Shown here: positions 28,015 through 37,652 of the stretch, piece by piece
Numbering within the stretch: the first letter of the stretch is position 1
How the letters are laid out: the number at the start of each line of letters is the position of its first letter
DNA from: Natronolimnobius sp. AArcel1
GTDB taxonomy: Archaea; Halobacteriota; Halobacteria; Halobacteriales; Natrialbaceae
Assembly: GCF_011043775.1 (NCBI RefSeq)
Contig: NZ_JAAKXY010000002.1
Span: 620,001-684,000 of the forward strand
Length of the DNA: 64,000 bases
Direction: 5' to 3'
The notes under the pieces: model-generated
Told to the model about the DNA's origin: nothing
The model's input: the letters and a program-made list of their open reading frames with translations, nothing else
Database searches by the model: none
Translations under genes and position numbers: made by a program

Positions 28015-28998
28015 TTAGTCGCGCTCGGTCTCGGTGTCAGTGGACTCATCGGCAACGTTCTCGCGTGGGGAATTTGTGTCCGTGTCGGCGACTGCATCGT
28101 TTTGGTCCTGTTCACGCTCGGTGACGACGAAGATGAGGCTGCCATCCTCGAGGCCGCCAAGACGGACGTGCAGCGGGACCGAGTCACCGGATTTCTTGCG
28201 GCCGGTACAGTGGCCAGTCCACCGCCAGCCGTCAGTGACGGTCGCGATTGCTGTCGATTCGAGGTGTGAAACGGTTTCGTCGTGAAAACACGTCTGCCAG
28301 GGCTGGCCCTGGAGTTCGTCGCGGTCGTAGCCAAACTGCATCGTATACCGTCGGGTGACGTATTCGAAGGTGCCGTCTGGGGCGACGACTGCGAGTGGTT
28401 CCTGTGTCAGTTCAACGGCAGCTAGCGACCGGCCGACGACCCCATCGAGGCGGTGGTGTTCGACGAGGTCGGCCATCCGTTGAAGAACGCGCTCGAGGTC
28501 GCTATCGCTGTCTTGGGCCGTCACTGGGACGTGGACGGTCCAGCGCTGGTCCCGTTCGGCCGTCGCCATCTTGGCCGCGGCGTCACTGTCGTGGCCCACT
28601 GTGACCGCAACGACTGGAAAATCGGGTGCGTAGTTTCGCAGCCGTGTCAACACGGCTGCGCTCGAGTCGGGCATCTCGGTGTTTTCGGCAGTCGTAGCCG
28701 CCTCAGCCGCTGTGTTCGCGTCTGTTTCTGTTTTCACGTCGACATTTTCTTCGGACGGTGGATCGGCGACCAGCAACAGACAGTCAGCACGCTCGAGTTG
28801 TTGGAGCACCGATCCAATTGAGGTGAGTGTCTGGGCATCGACACTCGAGTCGGCTTCGAGTGCGGCCTCGAGTGGCGTTGGAACGGTCTGATTCGGCGCG
28901 ACTACGAGGACGGTGACCTCGGGGCAGAGCGCGCTCGGATCGGTGTCTGCTGAGAGAGTCGCCGCCTGGTTGGTGTTCGAAGAATCACGTGGGTGCAT
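28015..28998 (-). CDS. PAS-domain signalling protein with degenerate receiver-like domain
   Basis: The 327-residue protein starts with a receiver-like alpha/beta domain (about residues 25-180) that includes a long Ala/Thr/Glu insertion and lacks a clear phosphoacceptor Asp context. A PAS domain follows (about 190-300: LAVVAPDGTFEYVTRRYTM, then FGYDRDELQGQPW). There is no kinase or HTH, so it must act through protein contacts. The ATG at 28998 is chosen over a GTG two codons upstream. It lies downstream of a HalOD1 gene and 0.6 kb from the large Bat-type regulator. Confidence 0.75.
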   Translation of the reverse strand: MHPRDSSNTNQAATLSADTDPSALCPEVTVLVVAPNQTVPTPLEAALEADSSVDAQTLTSIGSVLQQLERADCLLLVADPPSEENVDVKTETDANTAAEAATTAENTEMPDSSAAVLTRLRNYAPDFPVVAVTVGHDSDAAAKMATAERDQRWTVHVPVTAQDSDSDLERVLQRMADLVEHHRLDGVVGRSLAAVELTQEPLAVVAPDGTFEYVTRRYTMQFGYDRDELQGQPWQTCFHDETVSHLESTAIATVTDGWRWTGHCTGRKKSGDSVPLHVRLGGLEDGSLIFVVTEREQDQNDAVADTDTNSPRENVADESTDTETERD

Positions 28999-29082
28999 AC
29001 TCACTGGAGGTGTCGATATGGCGACGAAGGTACTCGAGTCGGTTGCGTGGGGATTCTCGCGTGTTTCGTCTGCACAACGCGA

Positions 29083-29367
29083 TTACATATCGCCATGATC
29101 GTAGACCGTGCCGTCGACGGCGATTGATCCATCGCCCTGGACCTGTACGTTGTGCCCGTTGTAAACGAACTGAACGCTGAGTTGGTCAATCTGATCGCAA
29201 TCGCTGTTGACGATCTGATCCAGCGCCTCCGGGTCGATGACGTTATACAGTGGGTCGAGTTCGAGAGGGTCGGTATCGGTGGCGTCGGCGAGTGCATCGA
29301 CGATGCGGAGACTTGGCGAATCGCGGTGGTAATCGAGTGTCGTTCCAGTCATCTCAGTTGGAGACAC
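29083..29367 (-). CDS. HalOD1 output-domain protein
   Basis: The 94-residue product fits the halobacterial output domain: SLRIVDALADATDTDPLELDPLYNVID, then a C-terminal beta hairpin VQFVYNGHNVQVQ with GDGSIAVDG. HalOD1 proteins are widespread in haloarchaeal regulation and are often fused to receiver or HTH domains. The start is a GTG at 29367, supported by a minus-strand TATA-like TGTATAAC at 29393-29400; an ATG at 29352 is the alternative. It is probably in one operon with the PAS gene 84 bases downstream. Confidence 0.8.
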   Translation of the reverse strand: MSPTEMTGTTLDYHRDSPSLRIVDALADATDTDPLELDPLYNVIDPEALDQIVNSDCDQIDQLSVQFVYNGHNVQVQGDGSIAVDGTVYDHGDM

Positions 29368-29616
29368 GCCAATGATGGGTATCCCACTGTCTGTTATACA
29401 CGTAGCCTCTGAGTCAGTTTGATACTACATGTATAGAACAGCCACTGAAACCGCATGACTGAGTGGCGTCTAGGGCGATTAAAACTGTGACACCACTTAA
29501 CAAGGTATGAGTGAACATACAAACTCTCTTTTCTCGACGTATCTAGTTTCGCACCACGACATATCAGAATATTACTCACCCAAACGGATACTGTTGTTCG
29601 ACTGTAACTGTACCCT

Positions 29617-32600
29617 ATGTTCGGTGACTGGGTGCAACGCCCGCTGATCAGGTACGCTGCTGGTCGCAGTCAACGATACTGGCCAGGGGCTCGCGGACGG
29701 TGGCTAGTACTCTGTTTGTGTCTCCTCACCGCCGTCGTGCTCTCGAGTCGGTCCGGTGCGGTCGGCTCCGTGCTCGAGTACGGTGGCGTTTTCGCCCCGT
29801 TCGTCCTCGGCCTCGCAGCGAACGGTGACCGAAACGACACCCTCGAGCAGCTTACGGCCGAAATCGAATCCTGCGTTGCCCAATTGGACCAAGAGACGGC
29901 GTCTGTCGTCGATGAATCCGATCCCGGCCGTGGTTTCGGCGTTGAGTCTTCATCTGCGTCCGCAGAGACCGTGCTCGCAGATCTCGAGGCGTTTGCAGCC
30001 GACCACGAAGACGAAATCGGCAGTCTCTCGAGTGCGCTCAGCGATCTGATTTCGACGGTCCGGACTCGAGAGCACCACCTCGAGCATCGGCGAGCCTTTA
30101 CCGACGAGGTCATCGATACCGTTGACGATCTGGTCTACGTTCTTGACCCGTCTGGCGAACTCCGGCGCTGGAATCGCAGCGTTAGCGACGTGACAGGCTA
30201 CGAGGACGACACCATCGCAGAGATGAACGCAATCGAATTCTTCGGCGAGAGTGACCGGAGTGCCATCGAAACGGCAGTCGCCGATGCTCTCGAGGAAGGA
30301 ACGGTGCGCGTCGAGGCGGCGCTCCTCACTGCCGAGGATGAGCGAATTCCTTACGAATTCTCTGCAAGCGCTCTCGAGGACCCTGACGGCAACACGGTCA
30401 TTGCCGGTGTTGGGCGGAATATCGCGGAGCGAACGGACTATGAGCACGACCTCGAGCGAACAACGCAGCTGTTAGCACAGGTTCAGTACCTCTCTACCGT
30501 TGGCGGGTGGGAAATAACGGCTCACGAGACTGATAATAGTGCGAACCGACAGTTCGGCGATGATCCCGATGATGACTACGAACTCCGCCTGACCGACGAA
30601 ACAGCACGCATTCACGGACTCGATCCCGATGTCGACACGACACTCACGGACGTTCTCGATATTTATCACCCGGACGACCGGCCACAGGTGAAACGTGCAC
30701 TCGAGCGGGCGCTCACGAATGGGGAACGCTATGATCTCGAGGTTCGACTCATCGATGGCGATGGGATACGCTGGGTTCGAACAACGGGCGAACCGGTTCA
30801 ATCAGACAAGACAGGGGCCGTCGTTCGAGGCTCAATTCAAAATATTACTGAGCAAAAATCCCGCGAGCAACGTCTCGAGGCGACGACGGCACGACTCGAG
30901 GCGCTGTTCGAAAACTCGCCGGACATCATCGACGTTCTCGATGAGGACGGCACGATTCTCGAGGTCAACCAGCGTTTCTGTACGGAACTTGGCTACACCG
31001 AAGCCGAGGTCGTCGGGACGAGTATCTGGGACTACGACGCCGAGTTCGATGCATCAGATGTGACGGGGTTACTCGAGGATCTCGCGGTTGGCGAGCGCCA
31101 GAAGTTTGAGGGGCGATTCGTGCGCTCGGACGGTTCGACGTTCCCGATCGAAGTTCACTTGATACGCCTCGATTTCTCCTGGGCTGCGACCGATTCCTCC
31201 CGGACTGAGACGACCAACCGCTATCTCGCGATCTGTCGTGATATCGGGGATCGAAAGACACGCGAGCAGGACTTACAGGAGACCAAACGCCGTCTCGAAC
31301 TCGCACTCGAGGGTGCCGATGCAGGGATCTGGGAGTGGCAAGTTGACACCGACGACATCGCCTGGAACGAGACGCTTGAACGGTTACTCGGACTTGAACC
31401 GGGTGGGTTCGAAGGGAACTACGAGGGCTTTGCCAGTCGCGTACACACCGACGATATCGCACGTGTCGAGCAGGCGCTCCAGCAGTCAGTCGACTCGGGA
31501 GAGCCCTACCGAGCGGAGTTTCGGATGCGTCACACGGACGACGAGTGGCGGTGGTTTGTTGCACGGGGGCGACTCATTACGGAGCCCACCGCCGGTGCTG
31601 AGACGGACACCAACGGCGGAACGATGCGAATGCTCGGCACCGTCAACGACATTACGCCCCGCAAGCGCAACGAGCGTCAACTCCGTGAACGAGAGCACGA
31701 ACTCGAGCGCTACAGAGCCTACACAAGTGACATTCTCGATGCGATCGACGACGTCGTGTACGTCCTCAACGACGACTACGAACTTCAGCGCTGGAACTCG
31801 AGTCTCTCGATGATCACCGGCTACGATGATACCGAACTCGAGGAGATAGACGCACTCGAGTTCATCGCGCCGGATGACCGCGAGGCAGTCCGAACGGGAC
31901 TCGACACGGTCGATAATCGCAAGGGCGCACCACTCGAGGCGGATGTTATTACGGCAGATGGTACGCGTATTCCATACGAATTCGTCGCCGCGCCGCTTTC
32001 TGATCCCGATGGTGAGCCAGTGATTGCGGGTGTTGGCCGTGATATCAGCGAGCGGGTCGAAAAGGAGCGACAGCTCTCGCGGCTGATTAGCAACGTCCCG
32101 GGATTCGTCTACCGCTCGAGAAACGAACCCGGGTGGCCGATCGAGTACGCGAGTCAGGGTGTCGAGGAAATTACGGGCTACGAAGCGCAAGCGTTCGAAC
32201 GCAGCGAGTTACTCTGGGGGGCCGATATCGACCGGAGCGATGGAATCTGGGAGACAGTACAGACCGCACTCGAGAAGCGCGAGTCGTTCAGTATCGTGTA
32301 CCCAATCGAAACTGCTGATGGCGAGCGACGATGGCTCAAAGAGCAAGGTAGCGGCGTGTATACCGGCGATGACGACACAGTCACCCTGATCGAAGGCGTG
32401 GTCATCGACATTACCGAGCGCATCGAGTACGAACAGCAACTCGAGCGAACGACAGACCTACTCGATCGCACCCAACGGCTGGCAGGCGTCGGTGGCTGGG
32501 AACTCAATATGCAAGACGACCCTCGGACCGCCACCTGGACTGAGGAGATGTATCGGATTCACGATCTGCCTCGTGACACTACGCCGAATTTAGAGCGGAC

Positions 32601-34563
32601 GCTCGCGTGCTATCATCCCGAAGACCGTTCGCGTGTTCGCGACACACTCGAGACGGCGATCACGACCGAATCGAGTTATGAACTCGAGGCCAGACTCCAG
32701 ACGGAGACACACGGGACGATCTGGGTGCGAGCGATGGGGGAGCCGATTTACGACGACGATGGCGACCTCGTGACGTTCCGAGGTGCCGTCCAGGACATCA
32801 CCGAGCAAAAAGAGCGCGAACAGGGACTCGAAGCGCTCACCGAGACGGCTCGAGCATTGCTCAACGCCGAGACCGAACAGGCGATCACGGAACTGGTCGC
32901 TGAGAGCGCAACCGAGGTCTTAGAGTCAGCCGGGGCTGCGGTGTACGTTTTGGACGGAGAAACGAATCAGTTCGAGCCGAGTGCACGAACGTCGAAGTTC
33001 GCTGCTGGGATCGATGAGTTACCGTCGATTCCGGTCGGCGACAGCGACTCCGTACTCTGGAACGCATACGTCGCGGGCTCACAGACGGTTATCGATGCCG
33101 GTGCGACAGACGACCAGTCGCCGTTGTTCAACGATGACACTGGTGGACTCGTTGCCCCAATCGGTGATCACGGCGTCTTCGTCCTCGATACGCCACTTGC
33201 GACCATCGACGACGGCAGCCGCCAACTGTTCGAAACGCTCGTCGCAACGACCGAAGCCGCCTTCGACCGCCTCGAGAGCGAGGCGAGTCTGCGTGAGCGC
33301 GACGCCGAACTCGAGACACGAAATCGACGATTACGCCGCCAAATCGAGATTAACGACCTCATCAGGCGAATCGATCAGTCGCTTATCGGGGCGGCGAGTC
33401 GAACCGAGATCGAACGCACAGTCCCCAAACGCCTCGTCGAGTCCGATGTGATCGACTTCGCCTGGATCGGCACTGTCGACACCGGCAGAACAACACTCGA
33501 GGCTCGAACCTGGGCTGGCCCACATGATGCGTATCTCGACGCCGCGTCGCTCGACCTCAACGACGAGGCCGCGGATGCGATGGCGGTCGAGCCTGCTGTT
33601 CGAACCGCACAAACGGACCAGCCAACACTCGTCGAGAATATCGTCGACCAGCTGCAGCAAGATCCCTGGCGGCGAACCGCGGTCGATGCCGGATTCCAGT
33701 CGGCGATTGCTGTCCCACTTTCCTTTGGTGACTACACTGACGGCGTTCTCGCTGTCTATGCGACCGAACCCGACGCGTTCACCGCACTCGAGCGAACGGT
33801 GCTTTCGGAACTCGGTGAAAGCATCGCCAACGCGATCAACGCAGTCACCACGCGCGAGGCCTTGCACGCGGAAACATTCGTCGAACTCACACTCGAAATC
33901 GCGGCCGAAACGGGTGACGACATCCTTTCTCGGATTGCCGCAACGACCGGCGGAACGGTCACCTACGAGGGGCTTGGAACGGTCTCGTCCGACCGAACGG
34001 TTCTGTTCTTCGAGGTCGCCGATGCTGACAGCGACGCCATTGAGACCACCCTCGAAACGCTCGTCGCTGTCATCGACTATCGACAGATCAGATCTACGGA
34101 CGCGGGGACGCTGTTCGAAGCGACGGTCACCGGTGATGTCCTCGCCTCACGACTGGTTCGCCACGGTGGCAGCCCCCGTTCGATTCGCGCGGATGGCTCG
34201 GCGACGACTGTCACCGTTGACGTGCCGGTCGGTGCAGATGTCCGCGAGTTCGTCGACATGCTTCGCGATCACTACGCAAACGTCGACCTCAACGCACAGC
34301 GCCACGTCGAGCGCGAAACCCAAACGCGCCAGGAACTCGTCACGTCGCTGTTCGAATCGCTCACCGAGCGCCAACTCGAGGTGCTTCGGACGGCGTATCT
34401 CGCCGGCTTTTTCGAGTGGCCTCGCGAGAGCACCGGCGAGGAAATCGCCGAGATGCTCGAGGTGACACAGCCAACGGTCAACCGCCATCTTCGGGTTGGC
34501 CAACAGCAACTGTTCGCACAACTGTTCGACGAACAGGCGCTTGCACTTGATGGTGATCTGTAG
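29617..34563 (+). CDS. Giant multi-PAS/GAF Bat-type transcriptional regulator
   Basis: The 1648-residue protein starts with two hydrophobic segments (about residues 27-45 and 52-68). It then has about seven PAS domains beginning near residues 159, 285, 427, 559, 699, 820 and 947, several ending in the DIT(E/P) linker typical of PAS-PAC units. Two GAF domains follow (about 1075-1225 and 1245-1412), then a BAT domain (1422-1565). A C-terminal HTH_10 (about 1578-1635) reads LTERQLEVLRTAYLAGFFEWPR then EIAEMLEVTQPTVNRHL. No histidine kinase is present, so it should sense and bind DNA in one chain, like Bat (bacterio-opsin activator) proteins. It converges on the dockerin-enzyme cluster with 24 bases between it and the pectate lyase stop, and is a candidate regulator of that cluster. 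Confidence 0.88.
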   Translation: MFGDWVQRPLIRYAAGRSQRYWPGARGRWLVLCLCLLTAVVLSSRSGAVGSVLEYGGVFAPFVLGLAANGDRNDTLEQLTAEIESCVAQLDQETASVVDESDPGRGFGVESSSASAETVLADLEAFAADHEDEIGSLSSALSDLISTVRTREHHLEHRRAFTDEVIDTVDDLVYVLDPSGELRRWNRSVSDVTGYEDDTIAEMNAIEFFGESDRSAIETAVADALEEGTVRVEAALLTAEDERIPYEFSASALEDPDGNTVIAGVGRNIAERTDYEHDLERTTQLLAQVQYLSTVGGWEITAHETDNSANRQFGDDPDDDYELRLTDETARIHGLDPDVDTTLTDVLDIYHPDDRPQVKRALERALTNGERYDLEVRLIDGDGIRWVRTTGEPVQSDKTGAVVRGSIQNITEQKSREQRLEATTARLEALFENSPDIIDVLDEDGTILEVNQRFCTELGYTEAEVVGTSIWDYDAEFDASDVTGLLEDLAVGERQKFEGRFVRSDGSTFPIEVHLIRLDFSWAATDSSRTETTNRYLAICRDIGDRKTREQDLQETKRRLELALEGADAGIWEWQVDTDDIAWNETLERLLGLEPGGFEGNYEGFASRVHTDDIARVEQALQQSVDSGEPYRAEFRMRHTDDEWRWFVARGRLITEPTAGAETDTNGGTMRMLGTVNDITPRKRNERQLREREHELERYRAYTSDILDAIDDVVYVLNDDYELQRWNSSLSMITGYDDTELEEIDALEFIAPDDREAVRTGLDTVDNRKGAPLEADVITADGTRIPYEFVAAPLSDPDGEPVIAGVGRDISERVEKERQLSRLISNVPGFVYRSRNEPGWPIEYASQGVEEITGYEAQAFERSELLWGADIDRSDGIWETVQTALEKRESFSIVYPIETADGERRWLKEQGSGVYTGDDDTVTLIEGVVIDITERIEYEQQLERTTDLLDRTQRLAGVGGWELNMQDDPRTATWTEEMYRIHDLPRDTTPNLERTLACYHPEDRSRVRDTLETAITTESSYELEARLQTETHGTIWVRAMGEPIYDDDGDLVTFRGAVQDITEQKEREQGLEALTETARALLNAETEQAITELVAESATEVLESAGAAVYVLDGETNQFEPSARTSKFAAGIDELPSIPVGDSDSVLWNAYVAGSQTVIDAGATDDQSPLFNDDTGGLVAPIGDHGVFVLDTPLATIDDGSRQLFETLVATTEAAFDRLESEASLRERDAELETRNRRLRRQIEINDLIRRIDQSLIGAASRTEIERTVPKRLVESDVIDFAWIGTVDTGRTTLEARTWAGPHDAYLDAASLDLNDEAADAMAVEPAVRTAQTDQPTLVENIVDQLQQDPWRRTAVDAGFQSAIAVPLSFGDYTDGVLAVYATEPDAFTALERTVLSELGESIANAINAVTTREALHAETFVELTLEIAAETGDDILSRIAATTGGTVTYEGLGTVSSDRTVLFFEVADADSDAIETTLETLVAVIDYRQIRSTDAGTLFEATVTGDVLASRLVRHGGSPRSIRADGSATTVTVDVPVGADVREFVDMLRDHYANVDLNAQRHVERETQTRQELVTSLFESLTERQLEVLRTAYLAGFFEWPRESTGEEIAEMLEVTQPTVNRHLRVGQQQLFAQLFDEQALALDGDL

Positions 34564-34587
34564 CTGGTGAAACGGGGTGTCCTTCTC

Positions 34588-36171
34588 TTAGACCTGCCTG
34601 AGGAGGGCAACGACATCCGCAAAGCCGACCTCGTCGTTTTCGGCGAAGTCGAACGCCTCAGGGTTGTTCTGGACTCCCTCATCCTCGAGATGCTCGAAAA
34701 AGACCGTCACGTCGTCGTGAGTTGTCTGGCCGTCGCCAGTGAGGTCGGTATACGCCCCATCACCGTTCGGATCGGTCGGTTGGGTTCCGCCGATCTCGGG
34801 CGGCCTTGAACCACCTTCTCCCGGCGGTGCCTCGCCGAGTTCAACGGCCCGTGTGTGCTGGACGAGCCAGTCCGTCACGTCGCCATCCGGAACCTCGAGG
34901 TCACGCGTCGTCGACTCGAGCTCAGGATAGCCGCCAACGTCGTCCTGGCTATCGATGATCGTGCCGGTTCGATTCTCGACATCAGCGAGGATCCGCTCAT
35001 CGGTGTCGGTCTTGTCTGCGGGGCGAGCGCCGGCGTGCGAGCGGACCTGATCGTACGGATCGTCGTCGATCGGCGTGAAGTTCTCGGGCCAGTACTCCTC
35101 GATCGGCTCGGATTCAATCTCCCACGGGGCGTCGGGTTCGACCAGTGTATACCCATCGTCGGAGACGTTGTTCGACGTGTGGAGGTAGATCGTCGGATCG
35201 TTCTCGTCGTGGTTGGTGTAGATGAGCGGTCGGTCCGTGTCCGCGTCGGGTCCGGTCCGATAGTGGTTGCCAACGACGTTGACGAAGGTGGGTTCGTCTA
35301 CGTCGTCGCCGATCCGCATCCCACGTTCGAAATTGTACCAGACGTTGTTCGCGACGGTGGCCTCTGTGCCGCCCTTGAGACGCGGGTTGCGACTCCACGT
35401 GTGGGCATAGAGATTGCCCAGAATTGCCGTTCGGTCAGCCCCGTTCCCGACGAGGCTGCCGTAGGCGCGCTGGTTATCGCTGCCGTGGGCCGGCGAGTCG
35501 AACAGCCCTTCCGCGATAAGGTTGTTACTGAACGTGATGTCTTCGGAGTGTTCGCTTGCATTGACCGACATCGACTCCTCACTGCCCCAACTCACAGAAC
35601 AGTGGTCAAAACAGACGTTGAAGCCATTATCGCCGACGACCATCGAATCCGACGGCCCGTCAATCTCGTCGCCCGGCCGCGAACGGATGTGTTGGACGAA
35701 CTGATTTTCCTCGTCGAACTCGAGGCCGGGTGAATCCGCTCGGATGAGCGTGATTCCGGGCGACGGCGCGGTCTGTCCAGCGACGTAGATGTTCGTTCGC
35801 TCGGCTTGTATATCCGTATTCTCGAGATCAATGACGCCGCCGACCTCGAAGACGATGAGTCGCCGACCGACATCTTCGGCGTCTAACTCGTCGTAGCCCA
35901 CTTCGCAGGCCCACTTGAACGACCCCTCGCCTGCCGCATCGAGGTTCGTTACCCGGACCACGACGAGTGGCCCCTCCTCGAGCCAGGACAGATCGGCGAA
36001 GCCGTCGTCGGGTGCAATCGGCGAACTCGGTGACTCTGTCCCAATGTTGTCAATCGTGACGACCTTACGATTGTCTCTCGTCTCCTGAGCGGTGATCGTC
36101 TGCGTGTTTTCAAGTGTCGCTGCGCCAAGGCCCGCTGCTCCCACAGTATGCAAGAAGCTTCTTCGATCCAT
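34588..36171 (-). CDS. Secreted PL1-like pectate lyase with C-terminal dockerin
   Basis: The 527-residue protein should cleave polygalacturonate by beta-elimination outside the cell. Residues 2-20 form a Tat signal (DRRSFLHTVG). The right-handed beta-helix domain spans about 35-440, with the PL1-type FDHCSVSWGSEE at 188-199 and RNPRLKGG at 261-268, where the Arg and Lys act in catalysis. A Pro/Gly linker leads to the 56-residue dockerin module (472-527), with loops DLTGDGQTTHDD and DFAENDEVGFAD. The ATG at 36171 is chosen because the Tat motif begins there. The upstream gap (36172-36432) is AT-rich near the gene and otherwise blank. Confidence 0.87.
   Translation of the reverse strand: MDRRSFLHTVGAAGLGAATLENTQTITAQETRDNRKVVTIDNIGTESPSSPIAPDDGFADLSWLEEGPLVVVRVTNLDAAGEGSFKWACEVGYDELDAEDVGRRLIVFEVGGVIDLENTDIQAERTNIYVAGQTAPSPGITLIRADSPGLEFDEENQFVQHIRSRPGDEIDGPSDSMVVGDNGFNVCFDHCSVSWGSEESMSVNASEHSEDITFSNNLIAEGLFDSPAHGSDNQRAYGSLVGNGADRTAILGNLYAHTWSRNPRLKGGTEATVANNVWYNFERGMRIGDDVDEPTFVNVVGNHYRTGPDADTDRPLIYTNHDENDPTIYLHTSNNVSDDGYTLVEPDAPWEIESEPIEEYWPENFTPIDDDPYDQVRSHAGARPADKTDTDERILADVENRTGTIIDSQDDVGGYPELESTTRDLEVPDGDVTDWLVQHTRAVELGEAPPGEGGSRPPEIGGTQPTDPNGDGAYTDLTGDGQTTHDDVTVFFEHLEDEGVQNNPEAFDFAENDEVGFADVVALLRQV
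34591..34758 (-). repeat. Dockerin module copy 2 (pectate lyase)
   Basis: This is the 56-residue C-terminal module in its most divergent form at the first loop: DL replaces DF and Q replaces E. Positions 10-11 of the loop are still His-Asp as in all copies. Confidence 0.85.
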
Positions 36172-36432
36172 CGTATAAATGAATGGAGTATGGCAATGAA
36201 ATAAATCCACGTCCCCCGAGCCGACTGCCGGTTGGCGTAGCGCTACATGCCTCTAGCTCCGTTTCAGGAACGTGCTCTCTCGTTCTCTTACAAATACCGG
36301 TGTTCTTAGTACAGCCACCACTTTCCGCTCACAAACAACTAACGAGAGACTGGTTGCACTCGTGACTACTCGCCAATCTTCGAATCCGTACAAAAATTGT
36401 CCTTGAGGGTGGTGACGCCGAAACCGTGGCTG

Positions 36433-37617
36433 TTAGACCTGGCGAAGCAGGTCAACCACATCTGCAAAGCTGACTTCGTCATTGCCGGCGAAGTCGAACG
36501 CCTCTGGGTTATTCTGGACGCTTTCATCCTCGAGGTTCTCGAAGAAGGCGGTCACATCATCGTGGGTGGTCTCGCCATCACCAGTGAAATCGTTGTGGAG
36601 GCCGTCGTCGGTGCTATCCTGGGTTTCGTACTCGCCGACCTCGATTGATTCTGGTTCGGGATCCGAGCCGTCTCCAGCATCGCTGCCGCTCTCGTAGGTC
36701 GTCCCGTTGACCGTCACATCGAGCGTGTTGTAGGTCACATCGCCCTGGACGCCACCCCAGTACTCATTTCCGACTTCGATGCCGCTGACCCACAGGTCCT
36801 CGCTGAGGCCGTAGCGCTCGCTCATGAAGTCGATAATTTCGCTCAGGTCAACCTGTCCCGTCGTCAGGCCGCCACTGACGCGGAAGATATGAAACGCAGC
36901 ATCGGTCCCGCCGCCACCGCTGTAGACCGTCCAGTAGTCGATTTCGTTGCCGAACTGATCGGTCCAGACTCCGGGTTCGTCGACGCCACCGTGGCTGTGC
37001 TCGTCGCTCCACTCGAGGACGAGCATGATCTCATGGGTGTGCGTCTCGATCTGCTGGTCGGGCGGCTGTTCCATCAGCCACCACTCCTCGGCGAGGTTCC
37101 ACTCGCCGCCGGAGACGTTGAGATCGATGTCGACCTCGAGCGTCAGTTCGTCAATATCGCCACGCTGGACCGGGAACGAGCCGACGTCGCTGTCGTCGCC
37201 CCAGGGTTTGGTGCCGAGTAAGACCTGCGGGTAGTTCGGTTCGCCACCGTCGGGGCGGGTAGTCCACTCGTAGCCGTAGCTGCCGTCCTCGGCAAGCCAG
37301 CTACACATCTCGAAGCCGCTGTCTTCGACGCTTTCCCCCCAATCGTTGTTGATCAACAGGAAGTCTCCGTCACCGACGTCGATCTCGCCGAAGGACTCAC
37401 AGGTTTCCTCGAGTGGCTGTGCGCCGGCAACAGCGGTCCCGCCGAGTGCGAGTGCGCCCGCCGTTGCGCCCGTTGCCTGGACGAACCGCCGTCTCGAGAG
37501 TGCGCGGCTGGTTTCGCCGTCGTCGTGACTTGCCGCGGCGTCCGGGTCACGCTGTGGGTGGTCGGTCGTCTCGGTTCGGTCACCGTCTGTGTTGTCCGCG
37601 TGTGGATTCGAATTCAT
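36433..37617 (-). CDS. Secreted GH12 endo-beta-glucanase with C-terminal dockerin
   Basis: The 394-residue protein has a Tat signal (SRRRFVQATG at 41-50) and a GH12 beta-jelly-roll at about 70-308. Family marks are LLINNDWG at 87-94, the probable nucleophile E196 in THEIMLVLEW and the probable acid/base E285 in EVGNEYWGG. GH12 enzymes act on cellulose, mixed-linkage glucan or xyloglucan. Residues 339-394 are the dockerin module. Its start lies 35 bases after the stop of the GH5 gene upstream, so the two are probably one operon. Confidence 0.85.
   Translation of the reverse strand: MNSNPHADNTDGDRTETTDHPQRDPDAAASHDDGETSRALSRRRFVQATGATAGALALGGTAVAGAQPLEETCESFGEIDVGDGDFLLINNDWGESVEDSGFEMCSWLAEDGSYGYEWTTRPDGGEPNYPQVLLGTKPWGDDSDVGSFPVQRGDIDELTLEVDIDLNVSGGEWNLAEEWWLMEQPPDQQIETHTHEIMLVLEWSDEHSHGGVDEPGVWTDQFGNEIDYWTVYSGGGGTDAAFHIFRVSGGLTTGQVDLSEIIDFMSERYGLSEDLWVSGIEVGNEYWGGVQGDVTYNTLDVTVNGTTYESGSDAGDGSDPEPESIEVGEYETQDSTDDGLHNDFTGDGETTHDDVTAFFENLEDESVQNNPEAFDFAGNDEVSFADVVDLLRQV
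36436..36603 (-). repeat. Dockerin module copy 3 (GH12)
   Basis: This codes for the 56-residue C-terminal module, with loops DFTGDGETTHDD and DFAGNDEVSFAD. Confidence 0.85.
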
Positions 37618-37652
37618 GGCTGTCTGTCGTGGAGGGTGCTCGAGTGCGATGC

